Part shown: positions 15,768 to 24,136 of the stretch, one piece after another | Layout of the letters: the number at the start of each line of letters is the position of its first letter | Numbering within the stretch: the stretch's first letter is position 1 | Assembly: GCA_937902315.1 (NCBI GenBank) | Contig: CALGUG010000009.1 | Coordinates: 62,001-126,000 of the forward strand | DNA length: 64,000 bases | Source: an uncultured Chloroflexales bacterium | GTDB lineage: Bacteria > Chloroflexota > Chloroflexia > Chloroflexales > Chloroflexaceae | Reading direction: 5' to 3' | Made by a program: the position numbers and the translations under genes | The notes under the pieces: model-generated | Told to the model about the DNA's origin: nothing | The model's database searches: none | What the model saw: only the letters and a program-made list of their open reading frames with translations

Positions 15768-18401
15768 ATGCAAGATCCCCAGCCTTTACAGCAGCCTACG
15801 ATCACGGAAGGGGCTTTACTTCCGCTAGACGATAGCCTTGTGCCGATTCCATTGCAACATACGGCGATACGCGCCCTTTTGGTTGGCCCCTTGGCGTCGG
15901 TCGAAGTGGAACAGCGCTTCCACAACACCCATAGCAGCCCGATCGAGGCGCGCTATGTCTTTCCGCTGCCCGACGACGCGGCGATTTTAGATTGCCGTTT
16001 GGTGCTCGGTGATCGTGTGATCGAGAGCGCTGTTCGCGAGCGCGAAAAAGCCAAGCAAGAGTATCAAGAGGCGGCTAGGCAGGGCCAGACGGCTGGTCTG
16101 TTAGAGCAGCATCGTGCCAATATCTTCAGCATTCAGGTCGCGAATATTCAGCCCGACGAGCAACTACAGGTACAGTTGCGCTTCCAAGCACCGCTCGCCT
16201 TCGATCAAGGCAGCTATAGCCTCGCCTTGCCGACCGTGGTGATGCCACGCTACACGCCGCCCGACAAGCAGAACGATGCTCCGCCGAGCTCGCCCTTGAT
16301 AGCCGAGAATCGCGAAGGTCATACCCTCTCCATCGAAGTCGAAATCGACGCGGGACGCTTGGCAGCCGTTAGCAGCCCATCGCACCCTATCGATGTGGTC
16401 GAGTTGGGCGGCGGGCGCGCCCGTGTAACGCTGCAAAGCAAGGATACGCTGCCCAACAAAGACTTTGTGTTGCGCTATACGCTCAGCAAGACCGGGCCGA
16501 GCAGCGCTTTTTATAGCTATCGCCAGGCCGATCAGCCCGGCAGCTTCTTGCTGACCCTTACGCCCCAAGTCGATACGCCGCCCGAGGAGATTGTGCCGCG
16601 CGATCTGATCTTTGTCTTCGACCGCAGCGGCTCGATGGGTGGCACCGCGATTATGCAGGCTCGCAATGCGCTGCGCGCCTGTTTGCGTGCGCTCAACGAG
16701 CAAGATCGCTTCAATATTTTGGTCTTTGACCATAAGGTCGAAAGCTTCGCCGACGGCCTGCAAGCCTTTACCCAAGAGAACATCGACCGCGCCGACGCCT
16801 ATATCGACACCGTTGAGGCGCGCGGCGGCACCGAGATTTTGGGCGCGATCAAGCAGGCTTTGGCTCAGCAGCACGATCCCGAGCGCCTGAGCTTGATCGT
16901 CTTCTTGACCGATGGTGGGGTTGGCAACGAGGAAGAGGTCTTGCGCGAGCTACAGGCCAAGATCGGCTCTAATCGAATCTTCGCCTTTGGAATCGGCTCG
17001 GCGGGCAATCGTTATCTGCTCAAGAAGCTGGCCGAAGTGGGGCGTGGCAGCGCCGAGTTTTTGTTGCCCAACGAAGATATCGAGCGGGCGATCGAGCAGT
17101 TCCAGCGCCGTATCACCTATCCGCTGGTTACCGATCTGGCGATCGATTGGGGTGGCGCGCAAATCATCGACACTCTACCGCCGACCTTGCCCGATCTCTA
17201 TGCGGGCCAGCCCTTGAGTGTGACCGGACGCTATCTGAGCAGCGGCCAGTATCGCTTCAAGCTGAGCGGACGCACCCCGCGCGGTCTGTTTGAACAGACC
17301 ATCGAGGCCGAGCTGCCAGCCGAAACGCCCGATCGCAGCCCGCTTTGGCAGGCTTTGCCTCAGTTGTGGGCACGCCAGCGCGTCGAGTATCTGCTCGATT
17401 CGCAGCGCCGCTTCGCCGAGCACAGCAGCCAAGTGCGCGACGAGGTGCTGAGTCTAGGCTTGACCTACCGCTTGCTTACCCCTTTCACCAGCTTTGTAGC
17501 GATCGAAACGCTGCGCGACGAACACGCCCAGCGCGATACGGCGACGCAGATCGAGGTGCCGATCTATCTGCCCGAAGGTACGCTGCGCGAGGCCTTCGAA
17601 GGCCCCCAAGTCGCTTTTGCCAGCATGCTGCATTCGGTCAGTGGCGCTCCGGCTATGCTGAAGCGCTCAACTGGTCGTGGAGTTGCCAAGCTAGGCGGTT
17701 TCTCTCGGTTTATGAAGAACTTTCTGGGCGATAGGACCGAGGAACAAGCGACTCTCACGGGCGGCTTCGCCGGGCCGATGCCCGACTTGGCCGCAGCCGC
17801 GCCGATGCCAGCCGCCAAGCATCCTGCTCCTGAACCTGAGCCTACGCCTGTTTCGATCACGCCAAGCCAGCGGGCCGAAGCCGCCCTGCGCTATCTGGCG
17901 CGTACCCAGCAGGTCAATGGCTCGTGGCACGCTGATCCGATCGCCACTGCGCTGGCTTTGGCAGCCTTTGTGAGCGGCGGTCACAGCGATAAACGGGGTG
18001 CATTCCGCGCGCAGCTTAGCCGCACCCTGCGCTGGTTGCAGTCGCAAAATGCCGACGATCTGAGCGCTTGGGTTTTGGCGTCCCTCGACAAGTTAAACGC
18101 CGAGAGCACTCAAGCTGCTCAGTCTGCTGCGCTGCTTGCTCAGCTTCAACAGCGCTATGCGCTGCCTGCCCAAGCCCAAAGCGCCGATTTCAGTGATCCT
18201 GCTCAGATCGCTGGCTTGGTCGTGCATAGTCAGGGCGATGCGAGCCTTGCGGCTGCGCTCGCTCAGCGTTGCGCCGCTGCTCAGCAGGGCTTCGATGCTC
18301 AAAGCGGCGCGGTCTTGACGCCGAATGCCTCGGCTGCGACCCAAACGGCGGCGACGGCCCTTGGCGTTCTGCTCTGGAATGGCTTCGCGAATCTGGGCTG
18401 A
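15768..18401 (+). CDS. VIT domain and von Willebrand factor A domain protein
   Basis: The start is the ATG at 15768 with AAGGGA six bases upstream, 33 nt inside the longest open frame. The product is 877 residues. A Vault protein Inter-alpha-Trypsin (VIT) domain occupies about residues 10-140 (NTHSSPIEARYVFPLPDDAAI). A VWA domain follows with the metal-site motif DRSGSMGG near 284 and the later T/D elements (LTDGGVGNEEEV near 380). The C-terminal part from about 700 (AALRYLARTQQVNGSWHADP) has the rhythm of alpha/alpha-toroid repeats. There is no signal peptide or membrane span, so it is probably cytoplasmic. VIT-VWA proteins bind partners through the metal site, and their bacterial roles are mostly undefined. 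The linker near 660-700 is Ala/Pro-rich. Confidence 0.85.
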   Translation: MQDPQPLQQPTITEGALLPLDDSLVPIPLQHTAIRALLVGPLASVEVEQRFHNTHSSPIEARYVFPLPDDAAILDCRLVLGDRVIESAVREREKAKQEYQEAARQGQTAGLLEQHRANIFSIQVANIQPDEQLQVQLRFQAPLAFDQGSYSLALPTVVMPRYTPPDKQNDAPPSSPLIAENREGHTLSIEVEIDAGRLAAVSSPSHPIDVVELGGGRARVTLQSKDTLPNKDFVLRYTLSKTGPSSAFYSYRQADQPGSFLLTLTPQVDTPPEEIVPRDLIFVFDRSGSMGGTAIMQARNALRACLRALNEQDRFNILVFDHKVESFADGLQAFTQENIDRADAYIDTVEARGGTEILGAIKQALAQQHDPERLSLIVFLTDGGVGNEEEVLRELQAKIGSNRIFAFGIGSAGNRYLLKKLAEVGRGSAEFLLPNEDIERAIEQFQRRITYPLVTDLAIDWGGAQIIDTLPPTLPDLYAGQPLSVTGRYLSSGQYRFKLSGRTPRGLFEQTIEAELPAETPDRSPLWQALPQLWARQRVEYLLDSQRRFAEHSSQVRDEVLSLGLTYRLLTPFTSFVAIETLRDEHAQRDTATQIEVPIYLPEGTLREAFEGPQVAFASMLHSVSGAPAMLKRSTGRGVAKLGGFSRFMKNFLGDRTEEQATLTGGFAGPMPDLAAAAPMPAAKHPAPEPEPTPVSITPSQRAEAALRYLARTQQVNGSWHADPIATALALAAFVSGGHSDKRGAFRAQLSRTLRWLQSQNADDLSAWVLASLDKLNAESTQAAQSAALLAQLQQRYALPAQAQSADFSDPAQIAGLVVHSQGDASLAAALAQRCAAAQQGFDAQSGAVLTPNASAATQTAATALGVLLWNGFANLG

Positions 18402-18426
18402 TAGGCCATCAAAACTTGGATAAAGC

Positions 18427-18459
18427 CAAGGCTCATTCTCGCAGAGAGAATGAGCCTTG
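18427..18459 (+). terminator. Hairpin after the VIT-VWA gene
   Basis: A perfect 14-bp stem (CAAGGCTCATTCTC and its complement, loop GCAGA) starts 26 nt after the stop. There is no strong T-run. Confidence 0.6.
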
Positions 18460-18508
18460 TGAGTTATTAGCGCTGCTTGCCCCGAATAGCGCAACCGTTT
18501 TGTTATAT

Positions 18509-18605
18509 CGCTCAAGCGGAGAATGCTTAATCTCTAATTCGCTCCTTGGCGCGTCCGCCTACGGCTACCAAACGCTTGTCCCTCCAAAAGGGCTGCTATT
18601 GCACA
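18509..18605 (+). repeat. Interspersed GCGTCC element, copy 3
   Basis: The core is at 18551-18568, in a full CTTGGC...ACCAA context. The left arm (GCTCAAGCGGAGAATGCTTA) is recognisable. The right flank holds CCAAAAGGG. Confidence 0.75.
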
Positions 18606-18689
18606 GCTTTCGCTGCGACCCACCTTGTGCACGAAGCAAGTCAAACAAACGTTGCCTTTCAATGCCTCCAGCGCTGATCCTAGATCCCG

Positions 18690-18800
18690 CTTGATCAGCT
18701 TATCGTTTTTGGCTTTCGGCAGAGCGAAATGTCATACAACTCTTTCCCCGGTTCTGTTTTCTGCGTTCCAAGAGCGCAAGTCTTTACATGGATCTGGTAT
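18690..18800 (+). repeat. B-type MITE-like element without hairpin (B4)
   Basis: GGCTTTCGGCAGAGCGAAAT (18716-18735), CTCTTTCCCC and TTCTGTTTTCTGCG follow in the same order as in B1. The right end GGATCTGGTAT is at 18790-18800. The internal hairpin present in B1 and B2 is missing. Confidence 0.5.
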
Positions 18801-18884
18801 TATCTTTCGGCCTTCGGCCGAACAGAACATGACTTGTTTTGCTTGGCTTCTTGGCATTCGTTTGTATGTTTGTGTTGTGGAGGC

Positions 18885-18988
18885 GGCTTCGATACAGCTA
18901 GAAGCTCTTCGCGATGGATGGGCGGTTTGTAGCCGAAGGCGGACGCGCCAGCAGCCTTCTTTGGGCCAAGAGACCAAGCCGCCAGCAC
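18885..18988 (-). repeat. Interspersed GCGTCC element, copy 4 (inverted)
   Basis: The core is at 18929-18946 on the minus strand, with GCCTTCGGC instead of GCCTACGGC. Its left arm (CCCAAAGAAGGC) closely matches copy 5 at 22625. Confidence 0.72.
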
Positions 18989-18994
18989 AAGGAA

Positions 18995-19031
18995 ATAAAA
19001 AAGCAGGCCGTACAGTGTGTACGACCCGCTT
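18995..19031 (-). terminator. Intrinsic terminator of the 5'-nucleotidase gene
   Basis: On the minus strand, AAGCGGGTCGTAC pairs with GTACGGCCTGCTT (13 positions, one mismatch and one G-T) and is followed by TTTTTTATTT. It begins 20 nt after the stop. Confidence 0.78.
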
Positions 19032-19050
19032 TCTGATTTCGAGCTAGATC

Positions 19051-20964
19051 TTAGCGCTGGAATGCGCGGCGGCGCAATCCATAGCCAGCACCAGCCAGAC
19101 CAAGCGCAGCGACTGCGATCCACCAGTAGTTGTTCTCCTCGGCACCGGTGTTAGGCAGAGTCGCCGGAATAGTCGGCGGGGTGACAGGCTCGCTCGGGGC
19201 GGGCGCAGGAGCAGGAGCCGGAGCAGGAACCGCTGCGCCGCTGCCAAAGTAGTGCGCGCCCAGATCGGGAATCAAGCTGTAGTTCTTGACATTGATGGCG
19301 GCTGGATCGAGCACACCATGCGTGCGCGCGTAGTCGGCCATCAGGTCGCGGATCTCGCTGGTCGAACCCCAAATCTGCTTACCTTCGCGGAACATCGGGA
19401 AGCCTGCACCACCCACGGCGCGGTAGTTGTTGATCGCCACGCGGAAGATCTGATCGTCGGTGACATCTTGACCGTTGAACTGGAGCTTCACAAGGCGCTC
19501 GCCCTCGGGCTTGGTGAGGTCATAGGTGTATTCGATGCCGCTGTAGAGGTCATAGGCATAGTCGCGTTTGTTTTCGGCGACCACACCCTTGGGATCGGCG
19601 GGCAGATTGTTGGGATCAAGCTGGCGGAAGTAGGTCGCGTTCGCTTCCAGCGCGCGGCGCAAGATATCGCCGTTGATTTCGATCACATAGAGCGTGTTGT
19701 CGTAGATGTAGGTGCTATAGACATCGCGCAGCGTAATCTGACCAGCGGGCAGTTGGCCAGCATCGACAAACAGGGCTGCGATCGAAATATCGACCGGATA
19801 GCCGGCTGCGGCGGCGGCTTCAGCCTGAACGGTATTGATCAGGTCAGCCAGCGGGCCATCGGTGTAGCGACCCTCTGGACCACCCGGGAAGGCGCTTAAG
19901 GTTTGGCCAACCGGAGTGCTGATGTACTGGATTGTCTGATCGTGGTAAGGATAGGCGACATTGGTGAGCTCGCCATCCTGCTCGACATCGTTGACCTTGA
20001 TGGTAGTCGAGTCTTTGGCGACGACTTGCCACTTGCCATCGACTTGCTCAAGCTCGAGTGTGGCTTTGCCAAGCACGCGACCCCAGTATGAAGCTTCGAG
20101 AACCAGCACACCGTTGATCACGGTCTTGGGCACATCGAGGTGTGAGTGACCGGCCAAGATCACATCGATGCCGGGCACGCTTTCGGCCAGCTCGACGGTG
20201 GTGTTTTCGCGACCGGGCGAGTTGGTGCTGACCCAGGTCGAAGGATCAGTCAGCCAAGCTTCGGCGCTGCTGGTGCTGGCGGGAGTTTTATCCCAACCGA
20301 TGTGCTGCAGCACAATGATCACATCGGCGCCTTCAGCGCGCATCTTGGGCACATAGGTCTTGGCTGTCTCGACCGGATCGTCGAAGCGCAGGCCAACGAT
20401 GTTTTCTGCCTTCTCCCAGTTGGGGATGTGGGGCGTGGTCATACCCAAAATGCCCAGCTTAACGCCTTTCACCTCTTTGATGATGTAGGGCGTATAGGCT
20501 TCGCTGCCATCACTCTTGCGAATGTTGGCCGAAAGAACTGGGAAGTTGAGTTGACTGATCCAGCGGTTCAGCGTGTCTTGGCCATAGTTGAATTCGTGGT
20601 TGCCGAGCGCTGCGACATCGTACTTGAGCGCGTTCATGGCAACCGCCATGGGGTGCGGCGCGTTCTGATCGATCGCAGCGTAGTAGTAGCCGAGCGGGGT
20701 TCCCTGAATGGTGTCGCCGCTATCGAGCAGCACAGCCTCGGGATCGAGTTCGCGCTCCCGTTTCACCAAGGTTGCCACCTTCGCCAAGCCCCATTCAGCG
20801 GTTTGACCGGTGTAGTAGTCCCACGCGAGCAGATTGGCGTGCAGGTCGGTCGTTTGGAGCAAAGTGATGGTGGTTCGATTGGATTGAGCCGCAACTGGCG
20901 AGATGCCGATGGGAGAGAGGATGAGTGCTAGTACAGCTAAAACACCCAAAAAACGAAGCTTCAT
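19051..20964 (-). CDS. Secreted 5'-nucleotidase/2',3'-cyclic phosphodiesterase with LPxTG anchor
   Basis: The start is the ATG at 20964, with AAGGAG eight bases upstream, 108 nt inside the longest frame; the upstream part is not protein-like. The 637-residue product has a signal peptide (MKLRFLGVLAVLALILSPIG..., cleavage after VAAQ, about residue 26). The metallophosphatase domain shows D-x-H (TTDLHANL), LDSGDTIQGTP, ALGNHEFNYG and VILAGHSHLD. The 5'-nucleotidase C-terminal domain covers about 340-560. Then come a Pro-Ala repeat linker, LPNTG near residue 605, a hydrophobic span and an RRR tail, a sortase substrate signal. It likely frees phosphate from extracellular nucleotides at the surface. 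No sortase gene is in the window. Confidence 0.92.
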   Translation of the reverse strand: MKLRFLGVLAVLALILSPIGISPVAAQSNRTTITLLQTTDLHANLLAWDYYTGQTAEWGLAKVATLVKRERELDPEAVLLDSGDTIQGTPLGYYYAAIDQNAPHPMAVAMNALKYDVAALGNHEFNYGQDTLNRWISQLNFPVLSANIRKSDGSEAYTPYIIKEVKGVKLGILGMTTPHIPNWEKAENIVGLRFDDPVETAKTYVPKMRAEGADVIIVLQHIGWDKTPASTSSAEAWLTDPSTWVSTNSPGRENTTVELAESVPGIDVILAGHSHLDVPKTVINGVLVLEASYWGRVLGKATLELEQVDGKWQVVAKDSTTIKVNDVEQDGELTNVAYPYHDQTIQYISTPVGQTLSAFPGGPEGRYTDGPLADLINTVQAEAAAAAGYPVDISIAALFVDAGQLPAGQITLRDVYSTYIYDNTLYVIEINGDILRRALEANATYFRQLDPNNLPADPKGVVAENKRDYAYDLYSGIEYTYDLTKPEGERLVKLQFNGQDVTDDQIFRVAINNYRAVGGAGFPMFREGKQIWGSTSEIRDLMADYARTHGVLDPAAINVKNYSLIPDLGAHYFGSGAAVPAPAPAPAPAPSEPVTPPTIPATLPNTGAEENNYWWIAVAALGLAGAGYGLRRRAFQR

Positions 20965-21112
20965 CTTACAGACTCCTTGATACAGAAGAAGGTTCTGCAC
21001 AGTGGTCACAAGAGGGTATAGTGCATGGAGAAGTTCGATAGCGGCGATTATACCATATCCTCTCAAAAGCATTATTGCTACAAATCTCCATCTAAAGTCG
21101 GAGTTTTAGCCA

Positions 21113-21141
21113 TTGACGATATATCGTTATCGTGATATTCT
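21113..21141 (+). promoter_or_regulatory. Sigma70 promoter of the PadR-family gene
   Basis: TTGACG (21113-21118), a 17-nt spacer and TATTCT (21136-21141) make a close consensus match. Transcription would begin near 21148, inside the operator region. Confidence 0.7.
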
Positions 21142-21168
21142 GTTTTCAACGATATAACGATATATCGT
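21116..21168 (+). promoter_or_regulatory. Twin PadR operator: two ACGATATATCGT palindromes
   Basis: Identical perfect 12-bp palindromes lie at 21116-21127 (over the -35 and spacer) and 21157-21168 (just after the start site). Their centres are 41 bp apart, about four helical turns. An extra half-site ACGATATA lies at 21149-21156. This placement predicts repression of its own gene by the PadR protein encoded next to it. Confidence 0.7.
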
Positions 21169-21196
21169 GATAGGTTTTAAAAGTAAGGAGCGTTGT

Positions 21197-21904
21197 ATGC
21201 ATCATCGAGATAGAAATCAAGCTTCTGAGCGTGGTATGCGCGCTCATTTCGAGCGAGGTTTCGGGCGGGGCGGACATTTTGGCCGCACGGAGAGCGACGA
21301 ACGCGGACATCGTTTCGCCAATCGCCATGGTGGGCACGGAGGTCCGGGTGGACCGTTTGGACGCGGCCCATTTGGGGGTGGCCCCTTTGGCGGCGATCCC
21401 TTCGGTGGCGACGATGGGCGTCGTGGCGGCCCGCGTCAGCGTCAACGCCGAGGCGATATCAAATACATTTTGTTGGAAGTCTTAGCCGAACAGCCTCGCC
21501 ACGGCTACGATCTGATCAAGGTTTTGGAAGAGCGCTACGGCGGCTTCTACCGCCCCAGCCCGGGTTCGGTCTATCCCACCCTTCAGCTCTTGGAGGAAGA
21601 GGGCAACCTGACCAGCGAAATGCAGGAAGGCAAGCGGGTCTATACCATCACCGAAGCGGGTAAGGAGCTGTTGGCGGCTCGCAAACAAGAAGAGGAAAAT
21701 CAGCACCATGGTTTCTTCGGTTTCGGGCGTGGCGGTCCCAATCCCGAACTGCGCAAGCTGCGTGAGAGCATGGGTGCTTTGAATACCAGCCTGATGCAGG
21801 TCGCAAAACACGGCAGCCCCGAACAGCTCAAGGCCGCTATCGAGCAGGTCGACTCTACCCGTCGTGCGATCTACGCGATTTTGGCTCAGGAAAACGAAGC
21901 CTAA
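21197..21904 (+). CDS. PadR-family transcriptional regulator with Gly/His/Phe-rich N-terminal tail
   Basis: The start is the ATG at 21197, with AAGGAG six bases upstream; the frame opens at 21167 but that part overlaps the operator. The product has 235 residues. Residues about 1-78 are low-complexity (HRFANRHGGHGG, FGGGPFGGDPFGG), rich in Gly, His, Arg and Phe. The PadR winged helix follows at about 80-160 (IKYILLEVLAEQPRHGYDLIKVLEERYGGFYRPSPGSVYPTLQ, TITEAGKELL). A C-terminal helix (about 175-235) should mediate dimerisation. PadR proteins are usually small-molecule-responsive repressors, often of efflux genes. The target here is at least its own promoter. The His-rich tail could bind metal, an inference. 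The stop overlaps mobA by 4 nt. Confidence 0.9.
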   Translation: MHHRDRNQASERGMRAHFERGFGRGGHFGRTESDERGHRFANRHGGHGGPGGPFGRGPFGGGPFGGDPFGGDDGRRGGPRQRQRRGDIKYILLEVLAEQPRHGYDLIKVLEERYGGFYRPSPGSVYPTLQLLEEEGNLTSEMQEGKRVYTITEAGKELLAARKQEEENQHHGFFGFGRGGPNPELRKLRESMGALNTSLMQVAKHGSPEQLKAAIEQVDSTRRAIYAILAQENEA

Positions 21905-22536
21905 AGCGAGCTGGCTTTCGCCAACTCGGCCTGCACAAGCGCAAGATCCTCGGGTCGATTGATATTGCGGAACGAGCGACCCGTGGGATCAACCTTTGAC
22001 CAGACTTCCGGCTCGACGATGCGGGTCTGAAGTTTCGCGAAGAGATCGCTGATACGACGCTCGCCAGCGTCAAGCAAAGCCGACATCACTGGCAGCGCAC
22101 TGCGCGCATAGATCGCCAGCAGCGGCTCGAGATCGAAGCGGTTGCGCGTGCTCCCCTGCTGTTGGGCGCGCGGCACCAAGGCTTGGTAGTCGCGCGGTTG
22201 CGCGAGCAGCAGCTCGATCAGTTCGCTTTGCAGCAGCGGCATATCGGCGGCCACCACGAAGGCGTATTCGGCTTGGCAAGCGCTTAAACCGCTATAAATG
22301 CCGCCGAGCGCCCCGGCATCGTCGATCAGGTCGGGCACGCGGCGTGCAGCAAGCTGCGGCCAGTCGTCCCCATCGTTCAAGACAACGAGCGTTTCGCTAC
22401 AAAAAGGCGCGATCAGGTTCACTGTATGTTCCAGCAGTGTCGGCCCTGAGTCGCCCCATAGGCGCAGTCGGCGCTTATCTTGCCCCAGACGGCGGCTTTT
22501 GCCGCCAGCAACCACAATTCCTGCTAGTCCTTCCAT
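21901..22536 (-). CDS. mobA: Molybdenum cofactor guanylyltransferase
   Basis: This 211-residue protein joins GMP from GTP to molybdopterin, making the bis-MGD cofactor of DMSO-reductase-family enzymes. The nucleotide-binding motif GIVVAGGKSRRLGQDK is at residues 6-21 and the metal-binding segment VVAADMPLL near 95-103. Length is typical (about 190-215). It is convergent with the PadR gene, and the two stop codons overlap (21901-21904). It has no moa or moe neighbours. The molybdopterin oxidoreductase at 36154 in this window is a plausible user of its product. Confidence 0.9.
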   Translation of the reverse strand: MEGLAGIVVAGGKSRRLGQDKRRLRLWGDSGPTLLEHTVNLIAPFCSETLVVLNDGDDWPQLAARRVPDLIDDAGALGGIYSGLSACQAEYAFVVAADMPLLQSELIELLLAQPRDYQALVPRAQQQGSTRNRFDLEPLLAIYARSALPVMSALLDAGERRISDLFAKLQTRIVEPEVWSKVDPTGRSFRNINRPEDLALVQAELAKASSL

Positions 22537-22554
22537 TCTTTTCCCAACCTATAG

Positions 22555-22588
22555 CAAAGGCTGGATGGGCATGTGCATCCAGCCTTTG
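22555..22588 (-). terminator. Hairpin between the arabinose operon and mobA
   Basis: Arms 22555-22567 and 22576-22588 pair perfectly over 13 bp with an 8-nt loop. It sits just upstream of mobA and would end read-through from araM. Confidence 0.55.
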
Positions 22589-22624
22589 TATACGATCTAA
22601 TCCCAAATCCACTTCAGCACTTTA

Positions 22625-22715
22625 TCGCTTTGGCGGTTAGGTCTTTACCCCAAAGAAGGCTTTTGGCGCGTCCGCCTACGGCTATCAACAGCCCTTCCTC
22701 TCATTCGGGCGATCG
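22625..22715 (+). repeat. Interspersed GCGTCC element, copy 5
   Basis: The core is at 22668-22685 (ending CTAT). The left arm from TGGCGGTTAGGTCTTTACC is well preserved. GGCCTTCGGCAGGGTG, the B-family motif, follows at 22729, so the two repeat families adjoin here. Confidence 0.72.
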
Positions 22716-22787
22716 GCCTTCGGCAGGGTGAGATACAGTGCCAGCTCAGCGTCTACAACGCACCCTTCGCCGACAGCGAGCGTACCC

Positions 22788-24131
22788 TTATTCGCCCCAA
22801 TAGCCCCCTTCGCTGAAGAGGCGCTCTACAAAGCTATCGAGCACGCCGGTTTCATACACCAGATCGAGCACGGTGTAGCGACTGCGAATGGTGCGAGCTA
22901 GCCAGTAGCTCTCGCGCACCTGCTGCAAGCTCAGGCCGATCTCTTTGGGATCGATCGGACAGCCCGCCGTTTTGAGCATATCGCGAATCTGCTTGGCCGG
23001 AAGCATCTGCTCCTGAATTTTGGGCAGAATGCTGGGCCAGAGCTGCTGAATCAGCTCTAGGCGGGCGCGCAGCTCCTCGGGAGTCAGGTATTTGGCCAAG
23101 GTCTCTTCGACGGCGTTTTCGGCCAGCGGTGCGATATCGTGGCCTGCCAGCACCATCTCTTTGACCTGTTCGCGGCTCGGCCAGCGCGCCACACAGCCTT
23201 CGATGTCGATCTTCGTGAAATCGTGGGCCAGCACCAGCTCATACAGCGCAGCTCCGGCGATCGAGCCGACGCCGACTTTGAAGCCGTGCGGCACAGCGGG
23301 GTGACCGTGGCCGAGCGCCTGCATCTCCCAGAGGTGGCTGAAACGGTGTTCGCAGCCGGAAGCCGGGCGCGACGAAGCGCTGATCTGCATCGCGATGCCG
23401 GTCAGAATCAGGCCCTCAAACAGTGAACTGATCGTTTCGGGATCGCCAGCGCTCAGTTTGTCGGGAGAACCGACCCAAGTGCGCAGCGAGTCTTGCACCA
23501 GCGACCAAGCCACTGGATCGATTGGTTCCACGCCCAAGGCGTCGGCTAAGATCCAGTCGGCTCCGGCGGTGATCTTGCCCAACAGGTCGCCGTAGCCAGT
23601 CGCGTTCATTTGGCTGGGCGCTGTCACTAAGACATTTTGGTCGGCCAGCACTACGCGTGGTGCCGGGCAGGCCATGGTCTGCTTGAAGCCATCCTTGGTG
23701 ATCGCGGCGCCGAAGGCGGTATAACCATCCATCGATGCGGCAGTACCAACACACATATACTGCCGTCCAAGCCGATGCGATGCCAGTTTGGTAACATCGT
23801 TGAGCGTGCCCGAACCGACCACAACAGCGATGGCATCGAGTTGGCGTAGTTTCTCTTCGATCAAAAGAACAGTGTCGAAGTCGGCGTAAGGAGCGGGGTG
23901 CGCAGGCAGAATGATGGGGGGTTCGACGGTGCGCCCAGCAGCTTGAAACTGCTGGAGCACCGCTTCACCCGCAACCTTGAAGGTTGTCTCATCGGCTACG
24001 ATCACCGCTGCCGCATCTCCGAAACCCTTGGCAAAACTTGCGTCTACCTGGGCAAGCGCACCTTGGCCGATCACTACGCTTTGTGTGTCGCTTGCTTTCT
24101 TCAGGGCCTCGTCAATTCGTGCGGTATCCAT
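22788..24131 (-). CDS. araM: AraM-type glycerol-1-phosphate dehydrogenase
   Basis: This 447-residue member of the iron-containing alcohol dehydrogenase/EgsA superfamily is like Bacillus AraM, which reduces dihydroxyacetone phosphate to sn-glycerol-1-phosphate. The NAD(P)-binding GSGTLNDVTKLAS is near residues 106-118. Candidate metal ligands are the Asp in GYGDLLGK, the His in SGCEHRFSHLWEM and the His in VPHGFKVG. An additional C-terminal helical part follows after 330. Its start is 6 nt after the araA stop, with the ribosome site GAAAGG inside the end of araA, so it is co-translated with the arabinose genes. Why G1P synthesis belongs with arabinose use is unresolved in Bacillus too. An unrecognised sugar-phosphate substrate is possible. 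Confidence 0.85.
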   Translation of the reverse strand: MDTARIDEALKKASDTQSVVIGQGALAQVDASFAKGFGDAAAVIVADETTFKVAGEAVLQQFQAAGRTVEPPIILPAHPAPYADFDTVLLIEEKLRQLDAIAVVVGSGTLNDVTKLASHRLGRQYMCVGTAASMDGYTAFGAAITKDGFKQTMACPAPRVVLADQNVLVTAPSQMNATGYGDLLGKITAGADWILADALGVEPIDPVAWSLVQDSLRTWVGSPDKLSAGDPETISSLFEGLILTGIAMQISASSRPASGCEHRFSHLWEMQALGHGHPAVPHGFKVGVGSIAGAALYELVLAHDFTKIDIEGCVARWPSREQVKEMVLAGHDIAPLAENAVEETLAKYLTPEELRARLELIQQLWPSILPKIQEQMLPAKQIRDMLKTAGCPIDPKEIGLSLQQVRESYWLARTIRSRYTVLDLVYETGVLDSFVERLFSEGGYWGE

Positions 24132-24136
24132 AGAAC

